Positions 42,413 through 51,528 of a stretch of DNA of 64,000 nucleotides are shown here, piece by piece. A program made the translations under genes and the position numbers. Numbering within the stretch: position 1 is the first letter of the stretch; the number at the start of each line of letters is the position of its first letter. Source of the stretch: Sorangium cellulosum So0157-2 (GTDB lineage Bacteria; Myxococcota_A; Polyangia; Polyangiales; Polyangiaceae); the NCBI RefSeq assembly GCF_000418325.1, contig NC_021658.1, forward strand, positions 13,558,501 to 13,622,500, in the 5' to 3' direction. The notes beneath the pieces were generated by a model. It ran no database searches. It worked only from the letters and a program-made list of their open reading frames with translations, and was not told the DNA's origin.

Positions 42413-42537
42413 GTCACGGGAACGAAGGCCTCCGTCGCAGGCCCGGAAGCTTCCGTCACGGGAACGAAGGCCTCCGTCGCAGGGCCGGAAGCTTCCGGCA
42501 CGGGAACGAAGGCTTCCGTCGCGGGCCGGAAGCTTCC
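42413..42537. repeat. Three 42-bp tandem repeats carrying GGAAGCTTCC palindromes
   Basis: Units are 42413-42454, 42455-42496 and 42497-42537 (42, 42 and 41 bp), and each ends in the palindrome GGAAGCTTCC. Diverged pieces continue to about 42735 (GGAAGCTTCC again at 42675-42684, and CCGGAAGG variants). No spacer-repeat order of CRISPR type exists, and no convincing gene crosses the array. The full 42220-42855 interval is otherwise empty. Confidence 0.9.
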
Positions 42538-42855
42538 GTCGCGGGGCGGGACGTGAAATTCGCCGGAAATTCGTGCTCCGGCGAATGCCGGACGGCGCCG
42601 GGAGCAGGGCCGGCACTCCTAAGTGCGCGAAATGTCGTGCTCACGAGCGCGCCGGAAGGCTTCGTTTCGGCGACGGAAGCTTCCGGAGGGCGCCGGAAGG
42701 TCTCGGGCACGCGCCGGAAGCCTTTGTTGGTGTGCCGGATCACTCCAGATCGGCCGCCTCGGTGTCGTCGATCGACTCGCCGGGCTCGGCGAGCGTAGCG
42801 GGGTCCTCATCCCCGAACGCGCGGCGCGCAAAAAGGGAGGGGCGGGCCGCGCGGC

Positions 42856-43674
42856 TCACATGTCGAGCAGCAGCTGCGTCAGGATGTAGTTCGTGACGAG
42901 CACGGTGACGCAGCTCTCGACGACGGCGCGCGTGGTCGCGACGCCGACGCCGCGCGCGCCGCCCGAGGCGAAGAAGCCGTGGCGGCACGAGACCGACGAG
43001 ACGATGAAGCCGAAGACGCACGCCTTGATGAGCCCCATCGAGATGTCCTTGGGCAAGGCGAAGTCGCGGATGCTCTGGAAGAACGCGCCCTCGTCGCCGC
43101 CGAGCCAGAGCACGGCGACCAGGTACGAGCCGCACATGCCGACGCTCGTGTAGAGGATGCACAGGAGCGGGAGCATCACCGTCGCGGCGAAGAGCCGCGG
43201 CGAGAGCAGGTACTGCACCGGGCTCACGCCCATCGTCGCGATCGCGTCGATCTGCTCGGTGACGCGCATGTTGCCGAGCTCCGCGGCCATGGCGCTGCCA
43301 GCGCGGGCGGTGACCATGATCGCCGAGAAGACCGGCGCGAGCTCGCGCGCCAGCGAGACCGCGACGAGGCCGCCGACGCGGCCCTCGGCGCTGAACGCGC
43401 GCAGCGCGTAGGACGTCTGCAGCGTCACGACCATGCCGCTGAAGACGCCGGTCAGGCCGACGATGAAGACCGACTGCGCGCCCATGAAGTCCATCGCCGC
43501 CAAAAACTGCGCGGGGCGAAACGGCGGGCGCACGAGCCAGACGAGCGTCTGGAACGTCAGCGTGACGATGTTGCCGATGTTGTCGAAGAACGCGAGGACC
43601 GGCTCCAGCGCCTTGGTGAGCAGCTCGCTCCGGCTGGTCTCAGCGCCTTCCTTCACCGTGCGCTCTTGTATCAC
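42856..43674 (-). CDS. mlaE: MlaE family ABC permease (phospholipid transport)
   Basis: A 272-aa inner-membrane permease of the MCE/Mla system that moves phospholipid between membranes. It has the MlaE signature region (ELAPVFSAIMVTARAGSAMA, AELGNMRVTEQIDA) and five or six helices. GTG at 43674 is the best start; a GTG at 43656 would shorten it by six codons. The usual companions mlaF (ATPase) and mlaD (MCE protein) are not adjacent: downstream is the repeat cluster and upstream is tsaE. Confidence 0.9.
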   Translation of the reverse strand: MIQERTVKEGAETSRSELLTKALEPVLAFFDNIGNIVTLTFQTLVWLVRPPFRPAQFLAAMDFMGAQSVFIVGLTGVFSGMVVTLQTSYALRAFSAEGRVGGLVAVSLARELAPVFSAIMVTARAGSAMAAELGNMRVTEQIDAIATMGVSPVQYLLSPRLFAATVMLPLLCILYTSVGMCGSYLVAVLWLGGDEGAFFQSIRDFALPKDISMGLIKACVFGFIVSSVSCRHGFFASGGARGVGVATTRAVVESCVTVLVTNYILTQLLLDM

Positions 43675-43833
43675 GCAACGCCGCCGCGCACGGGGTCGGG
43701 CTCGCGATGACCCGGCGCGCTCGCTCGCCCGCGCTGCGTAGCGCCGCTCGCGCCGGCGCGCCGCCCGTCGAGCTCGCCCGGAGACACAGCGGCCGCCGCT
43801 CGCCCCCTTCACCCTCCGGCCGCTCGGCGCACT

Positions 43834-44385
43834 TCACGCAGCGCCGGGCCCCGATCCCCGCGCTGCGCCGGAGCCGCCTCGCAGCGCGGCCTCCAGCGCA
43901 GCGAGCACCTCGCCGCTCCGCGCGCCCGTCGCCCGGATCTCGGCGGCGCGGCCGGGCGCCGCGGCGTCCTCGGGGGCGATGAGGTGGATCAGGAGCGCGT
44001 CGCCGCCGAGCGCCTCCACGAACGGCTCGCCCCACTCCACCACGACGAGCGCCCCCTCCGCGCGGCGCTCGCGCAGCCCGAGCTGGGCGAGCTCCGCGGC
44101 CGCGCCGCCGGGCGCGCCCTCCGCAGGGGAGGCGCCGCCGAGGCGGTAGGCGTCGGCGTGCGCGATCGGGACGCGGCCCTCGTGCTCGTGGACCAGCGTG
44201 AAGGTCGGGCTCGTGATCGGCAGCTCCGGCGGCACGCCGAGCGCACGGCACAGGGCGCGGGCGAAGAACGTCTTCCCGGCGCCGAGGTCGCCGGCGAGGA
44301 CCACCAGATCGCCGCCCGCGAGGCGGTCGGCGAGCGCGCGCGCGAGGCGGATGGTGCTGCGGCGGCTCGGCAGCTCGACGCGCAT
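43834..44385 (-). CDS. tsaE: tRNA threonylcarbamoyladenosine biosynthesis ATPase TsaE
   Basis: A 183-aa ATPase of the t6A37 tRNA-modification complex. The P-loop is GDLGAGKTFFARAL, and the family blocks SPTFTLVHEHEG, HADAYRLGG and VVVEWGEPF are present. It is longer than the usual ~155 residues because of an Ala/Gly-rich tail. Its start is 3 nt after the stop of the upstream envelope gene, so they are translationally linked. tsaB, tsaC and tsaD are not in the window. Confidence 0.92.
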   Translation of the reverse strand: MRVELPSRRSTIRLARALADRLAGGDLVVLAGDLGAGKTFFARALCRALGVPPELPITSPTFTLVHEHEGRVPIAHADAYRLGGASPAEGAPGGAAAELAQLGLRERRAEGALVVVEWGEPFVEALGGDALLIHLIAPEDAAAPGRAAEIRATGARSGEVLAALEAALRGGSGAARGSGPGAA

Positions 44386-44388
44386 GCG

Positions 44389-45522
44389 TCAGAACCGGGC
44401 CCCCGCGCCGAGCGTCGCGCCGAGCAGGAGCAGCGAGCCGTCCCCCGCGGGGACCCACCGGAGGTTGCCGAGCTGCGCCTCGAGCTGCACCGAGGGGCTC
44501 AGCGCGAGCGCGACGTCGAGCGACGCGCCGATCACCGGGTGCACCTCGAGGTCGCCGCGGTACGTCGCGCCGCCCGGGCCCACGGCGCCCGCGCCCGACC
44601 TGAAGAACGCGCCGGCGTGGAGCGCGGGGCCGACGTGGAGCGGGAACGCGCGCCAAGCGCCGCCCTCCGGCGTCCGGCTGGGCGTCAGCATCAGGCGCGC
44701 GCCGCCCTCGATCCAGCCGGCGAACGGCCCGACCAGGTTGCCGCCGCCGCCGGCGAACAGCTCGAGCCCGCGATCGCCGACGGCGTAGGCCGCGCGCGCC
44801 GCCCCGACCAGCGAGGCCGCGCTGCCGCTCGCGCCCGGGAGGCGCGCCGCCGCGACGGCGGCCCCGAGCGACGCGGACAGGGCGAAGCGGCGCCCGCCCG
44901 AGTACGCAGGCCAGACGCGCTCCGGCCCGAGCGGGTACGCCATCTGCACCTCGTTCGCGGGCGGCGCCGGCGGCGGCGCGGGCACCGGCGGCAGCACCGT
45001 GGCGTCGCCGGCGGACGCGGGCGCGGGCGGCGGCGCGGCGCCCGCGGGGCGCTCCCAGGGGAGCTCGCCGACGCCGACGCCCTCGGGGCGGAGGAGCACC
45101 GCCAGCATCTCCTGCGTCTGCGGGGCCGACCGGCCCCGGTCGACCTCCCGCGCGACCGACTCGACCCGGCCGGTCGAGGCGAGATACGCGGTGAGCTCGA
45201 CCCGGGCGGTCGTGACCGCAGGCTCGACGGTGCCGCTCAGGACCCAGTCCGCGCCCGTCTGCGCGCTCACGGCGCGGTACTCGTCCGTGGTGTCGGCGAC
45301 GCCGTCGGCCACGCCCTTGAGGGCGGCCGCGACCGCGCCGTCCGGCACCGGGGTGTGGCCCAGGGCGGCGAGCCCGGCCGCGACCTCGGCCTGCGCGGCG
45401 CTCCGGGCGGCCTCGTCGGTGCCGCCGCGCGCGGGGAGCACCGCCACGCGGTCGGCGAGCGCGGCCGGGGCGATCGCCGTCAGCGCGGCGGCGGCGGCAC
45501 AGGAGAGGGCTCGGCGGATCAT
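44389..45522 (-). CDS. Predicted outer-membrane beta-barrel protein
   Basis: A 377-aa protein, not a named family. The signal peptide ends near PAALAD. Residues ~25-150 form a soluble alpha/beta domain reminiscent of TolB-N or other lipoprotein domains (RVAVLPARGGTDEAARSAAQ, GADWVLSGTVEP). A Pro-rich linker follows, and the last ~190 residues have amphipathic strands ending in LLLGATLGAGARF, with a terminal Phe typical of outer-membrane proteins. It is transcribed into tsaE, 3 nt apart. Role unknown. Confidence 0.6.
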   Translation of the reverse strand: MIRRALSCAAAAALTAIAPAALADRVAVLPARGGTDEAARSAAQAEVAAGLAALGHTPVPDGAVAAALKGVADGVADTTDEYRAVSAQTGADWVLSGTVEPAVTTARVELTAYLASTGRVESVAREVDRGRSAPQTQEMLAVLLRPEGVGVGELPWERPAGAAPPPAPASAGDATVLPPVPAPPPAPPANEVQMAYPLGPERVWPAYSGGRRFALSASLGAAVAAARLPGASGSAASLVGAARAAYAVGDRGLELFAGGGGNLVGPFAGWIEGGARLMLTPSRTPEGGAWRAFPLHVGPALHAGAFFRSGAGAVGPGGATYRGDLEVHPVIGASLDVALALSPSVQLEAQLGNLRWVPAGDGSLLLLGATLGAGARF

Positions 45523-45689
45523 GCGGCGCCATGCTACGCCCGCCGCGGCGCCGGAGCAGCCCCAGGACGACGCGGCGGCACGCTCTCCACACCATCCACG
45601 CCATGCGCGAGCCCCGCACGGCGACCAGGCGCCGCCCAGGCGCACCGCCCCGCGCCGCGGCCGCGCGCTCGTCCGGCGGCTCGCCCCGC

Positions 45690-47699
45690 TCATCGCGCCC
45701 TCTCGATCTCGCGGTAGCCGACCACCCGCGGCAGCACGCGCTTTCCGCCGAAGCCGGCCGCCGACGTCGTCCAGAGCTCCACCGTCGCGCCGCTCAGGGC
45801 GCTCACCGCCGCGAGGCGCCGCGCCTTCACCTCGGCCGGGTCCTCGGTGCCCGTCTTCGGCAGCCGCTGCACGCCGGCCCAGGCGAGGACGCCGGCGTCG
45901 CGCCCGAGCGCCGCCCAGAAGCTCGGCGGCGACGGGTGGGTGGCGAGCCACACCGCGAGCGCGGCCCCCGCGCCGCCCGCGCCCGGCGGAGGCTGTGCGC
46001 CGGCGGGCGCCGCGACGAACGGGAAGAGCCCCGCCGTCGCGACGAGCGATCCGGGCGGCGGCGGCACGGCCGCCTCGAAGCCGAGCGCGAGCGTCACCGC
46101 GCGCGGCGCGGCGCGGATCGCTTGCTCCGCGCACGGCGCGTCCCCGGCCAGGAGGATCCCCCGGACGGCCGGCGGCCGGAGGGCGCGCGGATCGAAGGCC
46201 GCGTCGCACGGGAGCGCGATCGCGATGCCGCGCTCGGCCAGCGCCGCCGGCGCGGCCCCGCCGGCGCCCGGCGCGGCCGCGGCCCCCGGCGCCGCGCCCC
46301 CGGCGGCGCCCGCCGGCGCGGCGGCCGCGTCCTTCCGGGCGCCGGCGTCGCCGCCCACGAGCGCCACCGGCTTCGCGCCCCGCTCCGCGAGCGCCGCGGC
46401 CAGCACGTCGATGCCCCGCGCGGGCTCCTCGCCCACGACGAACACGAACGCGCCGTCGAGCGCCGCCGGCTCCGGCGGGTGGACGAGCAGCACCGGGATC
46501 GCGTTCGCCCGCGCGAACTTCGCCACCGCGGTCGCCTGCTCGCGGTCGGAGCCGGCGATCAGCACCGCGGCGCCCTCGGCGGTGAGGCTGCTCAGCGCCT
46601 CGTCGACGCTGCCCTGGCCGCCGTCGTCGCGGCTCACGAGCCGCGCGTCCGACCCCGGCCTCAGCAGCCCGAGCCCGTGCGCCACGCCGGCCGCGATCTC
46701 GACGCCCCGCCGGCGCGACTCGGACGTGCGCGTCGACAGCAGCAGGCCCACCGTGGGCGGCTCGACGCGCGCCGTCCCCGCGCCGGCCGCGAGCTCCGAG
46801 ATCGCGTCGCCCTGGTTGCCGAGCAGCGCGCCGGCCCGATCGAGCAGCTCCTTCGCGAGCGCCACGTCGCGCCGCTCGCGGGCGACGATCGCGAGGCGCT
46901 CGGCGACCAGCGAGCGCAGCTCGACCTCTGGGTCCACGACCTCGCCGGCGGCCTCGCCGGCGCGCATCGAGGCGACGAGGTGCGCGATCGGCACCTTGCG
47001 CAGGAGCGCCCCGATCTGCGCCCGGATCGCGGCGCGGTCGTCGTCGTCCGCCTCGCGCAGCCACACGCCCATCAGCTCGACCGCCTGCGTCCACGCGCCC
47101 GCCTCCATCGCGGCGGTCGTGACCTCCTCGTTGAGGAGCGAGCGGACGTACGCGTCGATGACCTTGCTCACGAGCGGGCGCAGCACCCCGAAGGCCGGCT
47201 TCGGCTTGCCGGCGCGCCGGAGCGCGGCGCCGCGGAGCACGCGCGCGAGGTCCCCGGTCGCGCCCGGCCCCTCGGCCTCGACCTCGGCCGCGAGCGCCTC
47301 GGCGCGGCGGAGGTCGCCTCGCTCCAGCGCGATCCACGCGAGGTGGGCGGTCGCGACGCGCGCGAGGTCGTCGCCCGCGTGGCGGCCGCGGAAGGCGAGG
47401 AGCTCCGGCTCGAGGGCGATGCGCTCGGCGCGCGCGCCGCTCGCGAAGCGCGAGAGGATGCGGCGGAGCTCGGCCTGGGCCTCGGGCGACCCGCCGAGCG
47501 CCGGGCTGACCGCCTCGGCGCCGTCCTGCGCGCCGCAGCCGGCGCTCGCCGCGCCGAGCGCGAGGAGCGCCGCGACCGCGACCGCGGGCACACGGGCGAG
47601 GAGCGGCCGCCGTCGCCGCGCGGGGCGCCGCCCGGGCGCGCCGTGGGCCTTTGCGCCAAAGGCAGCGGAAAACCGGCCAGAAATGTCGACTGCGTTCAC
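45690..47699 (-). CDS. Lipoprotein with periplasmic-binding-protein fold (LpoA/LppC-like)
   Basis: A 669-aa protein. An Arg-rich start, hydrophobic helix and lipobox ASAGC (Cys55) are followed by a helical TPR-like half (about 65-300) with AHLAWIALERGDLRRAEALA, then a type I periplasmic-binding half starting VGLLLSTRTSESRRRGVEIA. A Gly/Ala/Pro spacer interrupts the latter near residue 470. TPR plus PBP-I order is that of LpoA, the outer-membrane activator of penicillin-binding protein 1A, though the likeness here is structural rather than by motif. The GTG at 47699 is 2 nt from the divergent sdh promoter. Confidence 0.6.
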   Translation of the reverse strand: MNAVDISGRFSAAFGAKAHGAPGRRPARRRRPLLARVPAVAVAALLALGAASAGCGAQDGAEAVSPALGGSPEAQAELRRILSRFASGARAERIALEPELLAFRGRHAGDDLARVATAHLAWIALERGDLRRAEALAAEVEAEGPGATGDLARVLRGAALRRAGKPKPAFGVLRPLVSKVIDAYVRSLLNEEVTTAAMEAGAWTQAVELMGVWLREADDDDRAAIRAQIGALLRKVPIAHLVASMRAGEAAGEVVDPEVELRSLVAERLAIVARERRDVALAKELLDRAGALLGNQGDAISELAAGAGTARVEPPTVGLLLSTRTSESRRRGVEIAAGVAHGLGLLRPGSDARLVSRDDGGQGSVDEALSSLTAEGAAVLIAGSDREQATAVAKFARANAIPVLLVHPPEPAALDGAFVFVVGEEPARGIDVLAAALAERGAKPVALVGGDAGARKDAAAAPAGAAGGAAPGAAAAPGAGGAAPAALAERGIAIALPCDAAFDPRALRPPAVRGILLAGDAPCAEQAIRAAPRAVTLALGFEAAVPPPPGSLVATAGLFPFVAAPAGAQPPPGAGGAGAALAVWLATHPSPPSFWAALGRDAGVLAWAGVQRLPKTGTEDPAEVKARRLAAVSALSGATVELWTTSAAGFGGKRVLPRVVGYREIERAR

Positions 47700-47700
47700 C

Positions 47701-47729
47701 TTGACGTCACCCGGGGCATCCCATACACC
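47701..47729 (+). promoter_or_regulatory. Candidate promoter of sdhCAB
   Basis: TTGACG (47701-47706) and TACACC (47724-47729) with an ideal 17-bp spacer, ending 29 bp before the sdhC GTG. The -35 hexamer is near-consensus and the -10 weak. It abuts the start codon of the divergent lipoprotein gene. Confidence 0.45.
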
Positions 47730-47758
47730 CGCCGCGCCCGCCTTCCATCGAGGTCAGC

Positions 47759-48535
47759 GTGTCCGAGGCAACCCCCGCGAGATCGCTCTTCCACAAGAGC
47801 CGCCGGTCCTTTCTCCTGCGCAAGCTGCATTCTCTCACCGGCGCCCTCCCCGTGGGCGGTTTCCTGCTCTTCCATTTCTGGACGAACGCGAAGGCGCTCC
47901 AGGGGCAGGAGCGGTTCGACGCGGCGGTCTCCGAGATCTCGCACATGCCGTACCTGCCGGTGCTCGAGATCGGGCTCGTCGTGCTGCCGCTCGCGTTCCA
48001 CGCCCTCTACGGGGTCAAGCTGGTGCTCGAGGGCAAGCCGAACGTCGGCAGCTACACCTTCTCGCGCAACTGGATGTACACGATGCAGCGGGTCACGGGG
48101 GTGCTCGCGTTCGCGTTCATCGGGTTCCACCTCTGGCAGTACTGGGCGCAGAAGTGGCTGGGCCGGATGGCGCCCGAGGAGTTCTACCCGCGGCTGTGCG
48201 CCGACATGGCGTCGACCGTGGGCGGCGTCCCGGTGATCGCGCTCGTCTACATCTTCGGCATCGCGGCGAGCGTGTTCCACTTCGCCAACGGCCTCTGGGG
48301 CTTCTGCTTCTCGTGGGGGGTCACCGTGTCGCGCCGGGCGCAGCGGATGGCCGCGGTGGTCTTCGGCGCGGTGGGCCTCGTGGTCTTCGTGCTCGGCGCC
48401 AACACGGTGATCTACTTCGCGACCGGCGCGCCGTTCCCCGGGACGCCGGGCCCCGCCGCCGAGGGGGCGCGCACGTGCGCGGACATCGCCGCTGGGCCCG
48501 GGCGCGCCTCGCTGGCCGCGCCGGCCTCGCACTGA
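47759..48535 (+). CDS. sdhC: Succinate dehydrogenase cytochrome b subunit
   Basis: A 258-aa membrane anchor of complex II with five helices, of the cytochrome b558 type found in Bacillus and epsilon/delta-proteobacteria, which has no separate SdhD. Candidate haem ligands are His in LHSLTGALP, LFHFW, FHALYG, GFHLWQYW and FHFANGLWG, enough for two haems. GTG at 47759 with GAGG about 6 nt upstream. A ~40-residue hydrophilic tail is extra. sdhA begins 55 bp later. Confidence 0.93.
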   Translation: MSEATPARSLFHKSRRSFLLRKLHSLTGALPVGGFLLFHFWTNAKALQGQERFDAAVSEISHMPYLPVLEIGLVVLPLAFHALYGVKLVLEGKPNVGSYTFSRNWMYTMQRVTGVLAFAFIGFHLWQYWAQKWLGRMAPEEFYPRLCADMASTVGGVPVIALVYIFGIAASVFHFANGLWGFCFSWGVTVSRRAQRMAAVVFGAVGLVVFVLGANTVIYFATGAPFPGTPGPAAEGARTCADIAAGPGRASLAAPASH

Positions 48536-48590
48536 CCATCGTATCGGCCGCGCCCGGGTGGCAGCGGCGCGGGAGCATCGGGATCGAACC

Positions 48591-50606
48591 ATGGCCGCGA
48601 AGAGCACGACGAGGAGCGAGGGGGGGAAGGTTCGGCGCGTGATCGTCGTCGGGGGCGGGCTCGCCGGCCTGATGACGGTGATCAAGCTGTGCGAGGCGAA
48701 GGTCCCGGTCGACCTGATCTCCCTCGTGCCGGTGAAGCGCTCGCACTCGGTGTGCGCGCAGGGGGGCATCAACGCCTCGGTGAACACGAAGGGCGAGGGG
48801 GACAGCCCCCAGGTGCACCTCGAGGAGACCGCCTACGGCGGCGACTTCCTCGCGAACCAGCCGCCCATCAAGGGGATGGCCGAGGCCGCGCCCGGCATCG
48901 TGCACATGCTCGATCGCATGGGCGTGCCGTTCAACCGGACGCCCGAGGGCCTGCTCGATTTCCGCCGGTTCGGCGGCACGCTGTACCACCGCACGGCGTT
49001 CGCGGGCGCGACGACGGGGCAGCAGCTGCTCTACGCGCTCGACGAGCAGGTGCGGCGGTTCGAGCTCGCCGACGTGATCGACGAGCACGGCGTGGCGATC
49101 CCGGGCGAGAAGATGGTCCGGAAGCACGAGTTCTGGGACTTCATCGAGGCGATCCTCGACGACTCCGGCACGTGCGTCGGCTGCGTCGCGCAGGACCTGA
49201 AGACGATGCAGCTCCGCGCGTTCACCGGCGACGCGGTCGTGCTCGCGACGGGCGGCTGCGGCATCGTCTTCGGCCGCTCCACGCTGAGCGTCATCTGCAC
49301 GGGGACGGCGGCGTCGGCGGTCTACCAGCAGGGCGCGGTGTACGCGAACGGCGAGTTCATCCAGGTGCACCCGACGGCGATCCCGGGCGCCGACAAGCTG
49401 CGGCTCATCTCGGAGAGCGCGCGCGGCGAGGGCGGCCGCGTCTGGGTGCCGAAGGACAAGAGCGACGCGCGGAGCCCGCGGGACATCCCCGAGAAGGAGC
49501 GCGACTACGTCCTCGAGCGGATGTACCCCGGCTACGGCAACCTCGTCCCGCGGGACATCGCGTCGCGCGCGATCTTCCGGACGTGCTTCCACGAGGGGCG
49601 CGGCATTTTCAACGCCGCGACGGGCCGGAACGAGAACGAGGTCTACCTCGACCTGACCCACAAGGACGAGAAGTTCCTCCGGGCGAAGCTCGCGGGCATC
49701 CTCGAGATCTACGAGAAGTTCGCGGGCACCGACCCGTACAAGAACCCGATGAAGGTCTTCCCGGCGGTCCACTACTCGATGGGCGGCCTGTGGGTCGACT
49801 ACGAGGCGGACGCGCGGGGCGCGCTCAAGGTGGGGTCGCCGCGCAACCACGCGACGAGCATCCCGGGCCTCTACGCGGTGGGCGAGGTGGACTACCAGTA
49901 CCACGGGGCCAACCGGCTCGGCGCCAACTCGCTGCTCTCGTGCATCTACGGCGGCATGGTGTGCGGCCCTGCGGTCGCGAGCTATCAGAAGAGCATCAAG
50001 CGGAGCGCCCTGGACCTGCCGCGCTCGATCTTCGACAAGGCCGAGAAGCGCGCCGAGGCCGACTACCAGCGCATCCTGACGCAGAACCAGGACGCGAAGC
50101 AGCCGGAGAACGCGTACCGGCTGCACCAGGAGCTCGGCGAGGCGATGCTGCGCGACTGCACGATCGAGCGCGACAACGCCACGCTCGACCGGGTGCTCGA
50201 GAAGCTCGGCGAGCTCGAGGAGCGGGCGGGGCGCATCAAGAGCACGGACACGGCCCCGCGGGTGAACCAGGGGGCGCAGTTCGTGCGGCACCTCGAGAAC
50301 ATGCTGGTGCTCGCGCGCGTCATCGCGGAGGGGGCGAGGAACCGCGACGAGTCGCGCGGGGCGCACTACAAGCCGGAGTTCCCGGCGCGGAACGACGCCG
50401 AGTGGCAGCGCACGACGCTGGCGCGCCACGAGGAGAAGGGCGCCGTGCGGTTCATCCGCGCGTTCGACTACGCGTGCGCCGGCCAGTCGATCCACGTGAC
50501 CGACGCGGTGGACACGTCGCTGGTGGCGCCGCGGGAGCGCAAGTACGAGCAGGCGGGCGCGGCGAGCGCGCAGGCGACGGGGAAGCTGTCGCAGAAGAGC
50601 GTGTAG
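48591..50606 (+). CDS. sdhA: Succinate dehydrogenase flavoprotein subunit
   Basis: A 671-aa FAD-containing subunit that oxidises succinate to fumarate. The dinucleotide site is VIVVGGGLAGLM; covalent FAD attachment is expected at His in SHSVCAQGGINAS. Substrate-site blocks HPTAIPGADKLRLISESARG, VHYSMGGLWVDYE and YAVGEV are present. Internal blocks are of the Bacillus/epsilon type, matching the b558 anchor. It is followed 1 nt later by sdhB. Confidence 0.96.
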   Translation: MAAKSTTRSEGGKVRRVIVVGGGLAGLMTVIKLCEAKVPVDLISLVPVKRSHSVCAQGGINASVNTKGEGDSPQVHLEETAYGGDFLANQPPIKGMAEAAPGIVHMLDRMGVPFNRTPEGLLDFRRFGGTLYHRTAFAGATTGQQLLYALDEQVRRFELADVIDEHGVAIPGEKMVRKHEFWDFIEAILDDSGTCVGCVAQDLKTMQLRAFTGDAVVLATGGCGIVFGRSTLSVICTGTAASAVYQQGAVYANGEFIQVHPTAIPGADKLRLISESARGEGGRVWVPKDKSDARSPRDIPEKERDYVLERMYPGYGNLVPRDIASRAIFRTCFHEGRGIFNAATGRNENEVYLDLTHKDEKFLRAKLAGILEIYEKFAGTDPYKNPMKVFPAVHYSMGGLWVDYEADARGALKVGSPRNHATSIPGLYAVGEVDYQYHGANRLGANSLLSCIYGGMVCGPAVASYQKSIKRSALDLPRSIFDKAEKRAEADYQRILTQNQDAKQPENAYRLHQELGEAMLRDCTIERDNATLDRVLEKLGELEERAGRIKSTDTAPRVNQGAQFVRHLENMLVLARVIAEGARNRDESRGAHYKPEFPARNDAEWQRTTLARHEEKGAVRFIRAFDYACAGQSIHVTDAVDTSLVAPRERKYEQAGAASAQATGKLSQKSV

Positions 50607-50607
50607 G

Positions 50608-51429
50608 ATGGCCAAGGCGAGCGGAGACAAGGCGAACGGGGCGGCGGCGCCGGCCGAGGCGCGGGGCGAGGGCCGGCTGGTGCACCTGCGCGTGCGGCGG
50701 CAGGACACCGCGGATCGCCCGGAGACGCGGCGCTGGGAGGAGTTCAAGGTCCCCTACCTGCCGCAGATGAACGTCATCAGCGCGCTGCAGCAGGTCCAGC
50801 GGGATCCGCGGACCGTGGACGGCAAGGAGGTGGCGCCGGTCGTCTGGGAGGCGGTGTGCCTGGAGGAGGTGTGCGGCTCGTGCACGATGGTGATCAACGG
50901 CCGTGTCCGACAGGCCTGCTCGGCGCTCATCGATCAGATCGCGCCGAAGGGCGAGGTGATCACGCTGGAGCCGATGTCCAAGTTCCCGCTGGTGCGCGAC
51001 CTGCTCGTGGACCGGAGCCGGATGTTCGAGGACATGAAGCGGGTCCGCGCGTGGATCGACATCGACGGCACGCACGAGCTCGGCCCGGGTCCGCGCGAGT
51101 CGCCGGAGCGGCAGGAGGAGCGGTATCCGCTCTCCCGCTGCATGACGTGCGGCTGCTGCGTCGAGGCGTGCCCGCAGTACAATGACGGGACGAAGTTCGT
51201 CGGCGCCTTCGCGATCAACCTGGTGCGGCTCTACAACATGCACCCTTCCGGGGCGATGCACGCGGGCGAGCGCCTGGAGTCGGTGATGGGCGAGGGCGGG
51301 ATCACCGATTGCGGCAAATCGCAGAACTGCGTCGAGGTGTGCCCGAAGGAGATCCCGCTCGTCGACTCGCTCGCGACGGTCGCCCGCGACACCACCAAGC
51401 GAATGCTGTTTGGGTGGTTGCTGAAGTGA
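50608..51429 (+). CDS. sdhB: Succinate dehydrogenase iron-sulfur subunit
   Basis: A 273-aa subunit that carries electrons from FAD to quinone. The N-terminal 2Fe-2S site has C-x4-CGSC with a further Cys (CLEEVCGSC ... RQAC). C-terminal clusters are held by CMTCGCCVEACP and CGKSQNCVEVCPKEIP. The first ~25 residues are extra and Ala/Gly-rich. It starts one base after the sdhA stop. Confidence 0.96.
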   Translation: MAKASGDKANGAAAPAEARGEGRLVHLRVRRQDTADRPETRRWEEFKVPYLPQMNVISALQQVQRDPRTVDGKEVAPVVWEAVCLEEVCGSCTMVINGRVRQACSALIDQIAPKGEVITLEPMSKFPLVRDLLVDRSRMFEDMKRVRAWIDIDGTHELGPGPRESPERQEERYPLSRCMTCGCCVEACPQYNDGTKFVGAFAINLVRLYNMHPSGAMHAGERLESVMGEGGITDCGKSQNCVEVCPKEIPLVDSLATVARDTTKRMLFGWLLK

Positions 51430-51528
51430 GATCGCAAGCGCGTTGACCCGGCGTCGCCCCTGAGCCCCTGACTCTCGATAGGCCCTAGGAGCCCGCGCGG
51501 CGCACGGAGCGCCGATGTCTGAGCGGGA

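Noticed and set aside
42413..42537. Tandem repeats as a CRISPR array
   Set aside because: The units touch each other with no unique spacers, and no cas gene is near.
42188..42556. Repetitive ORF across the hairpin and 42-bp repeats
   Set aside because: 42 bp is a multiple of three, so the frame stays open by chance. The translation is a simple repeat with no start signal, and it crosses the long palindrome.
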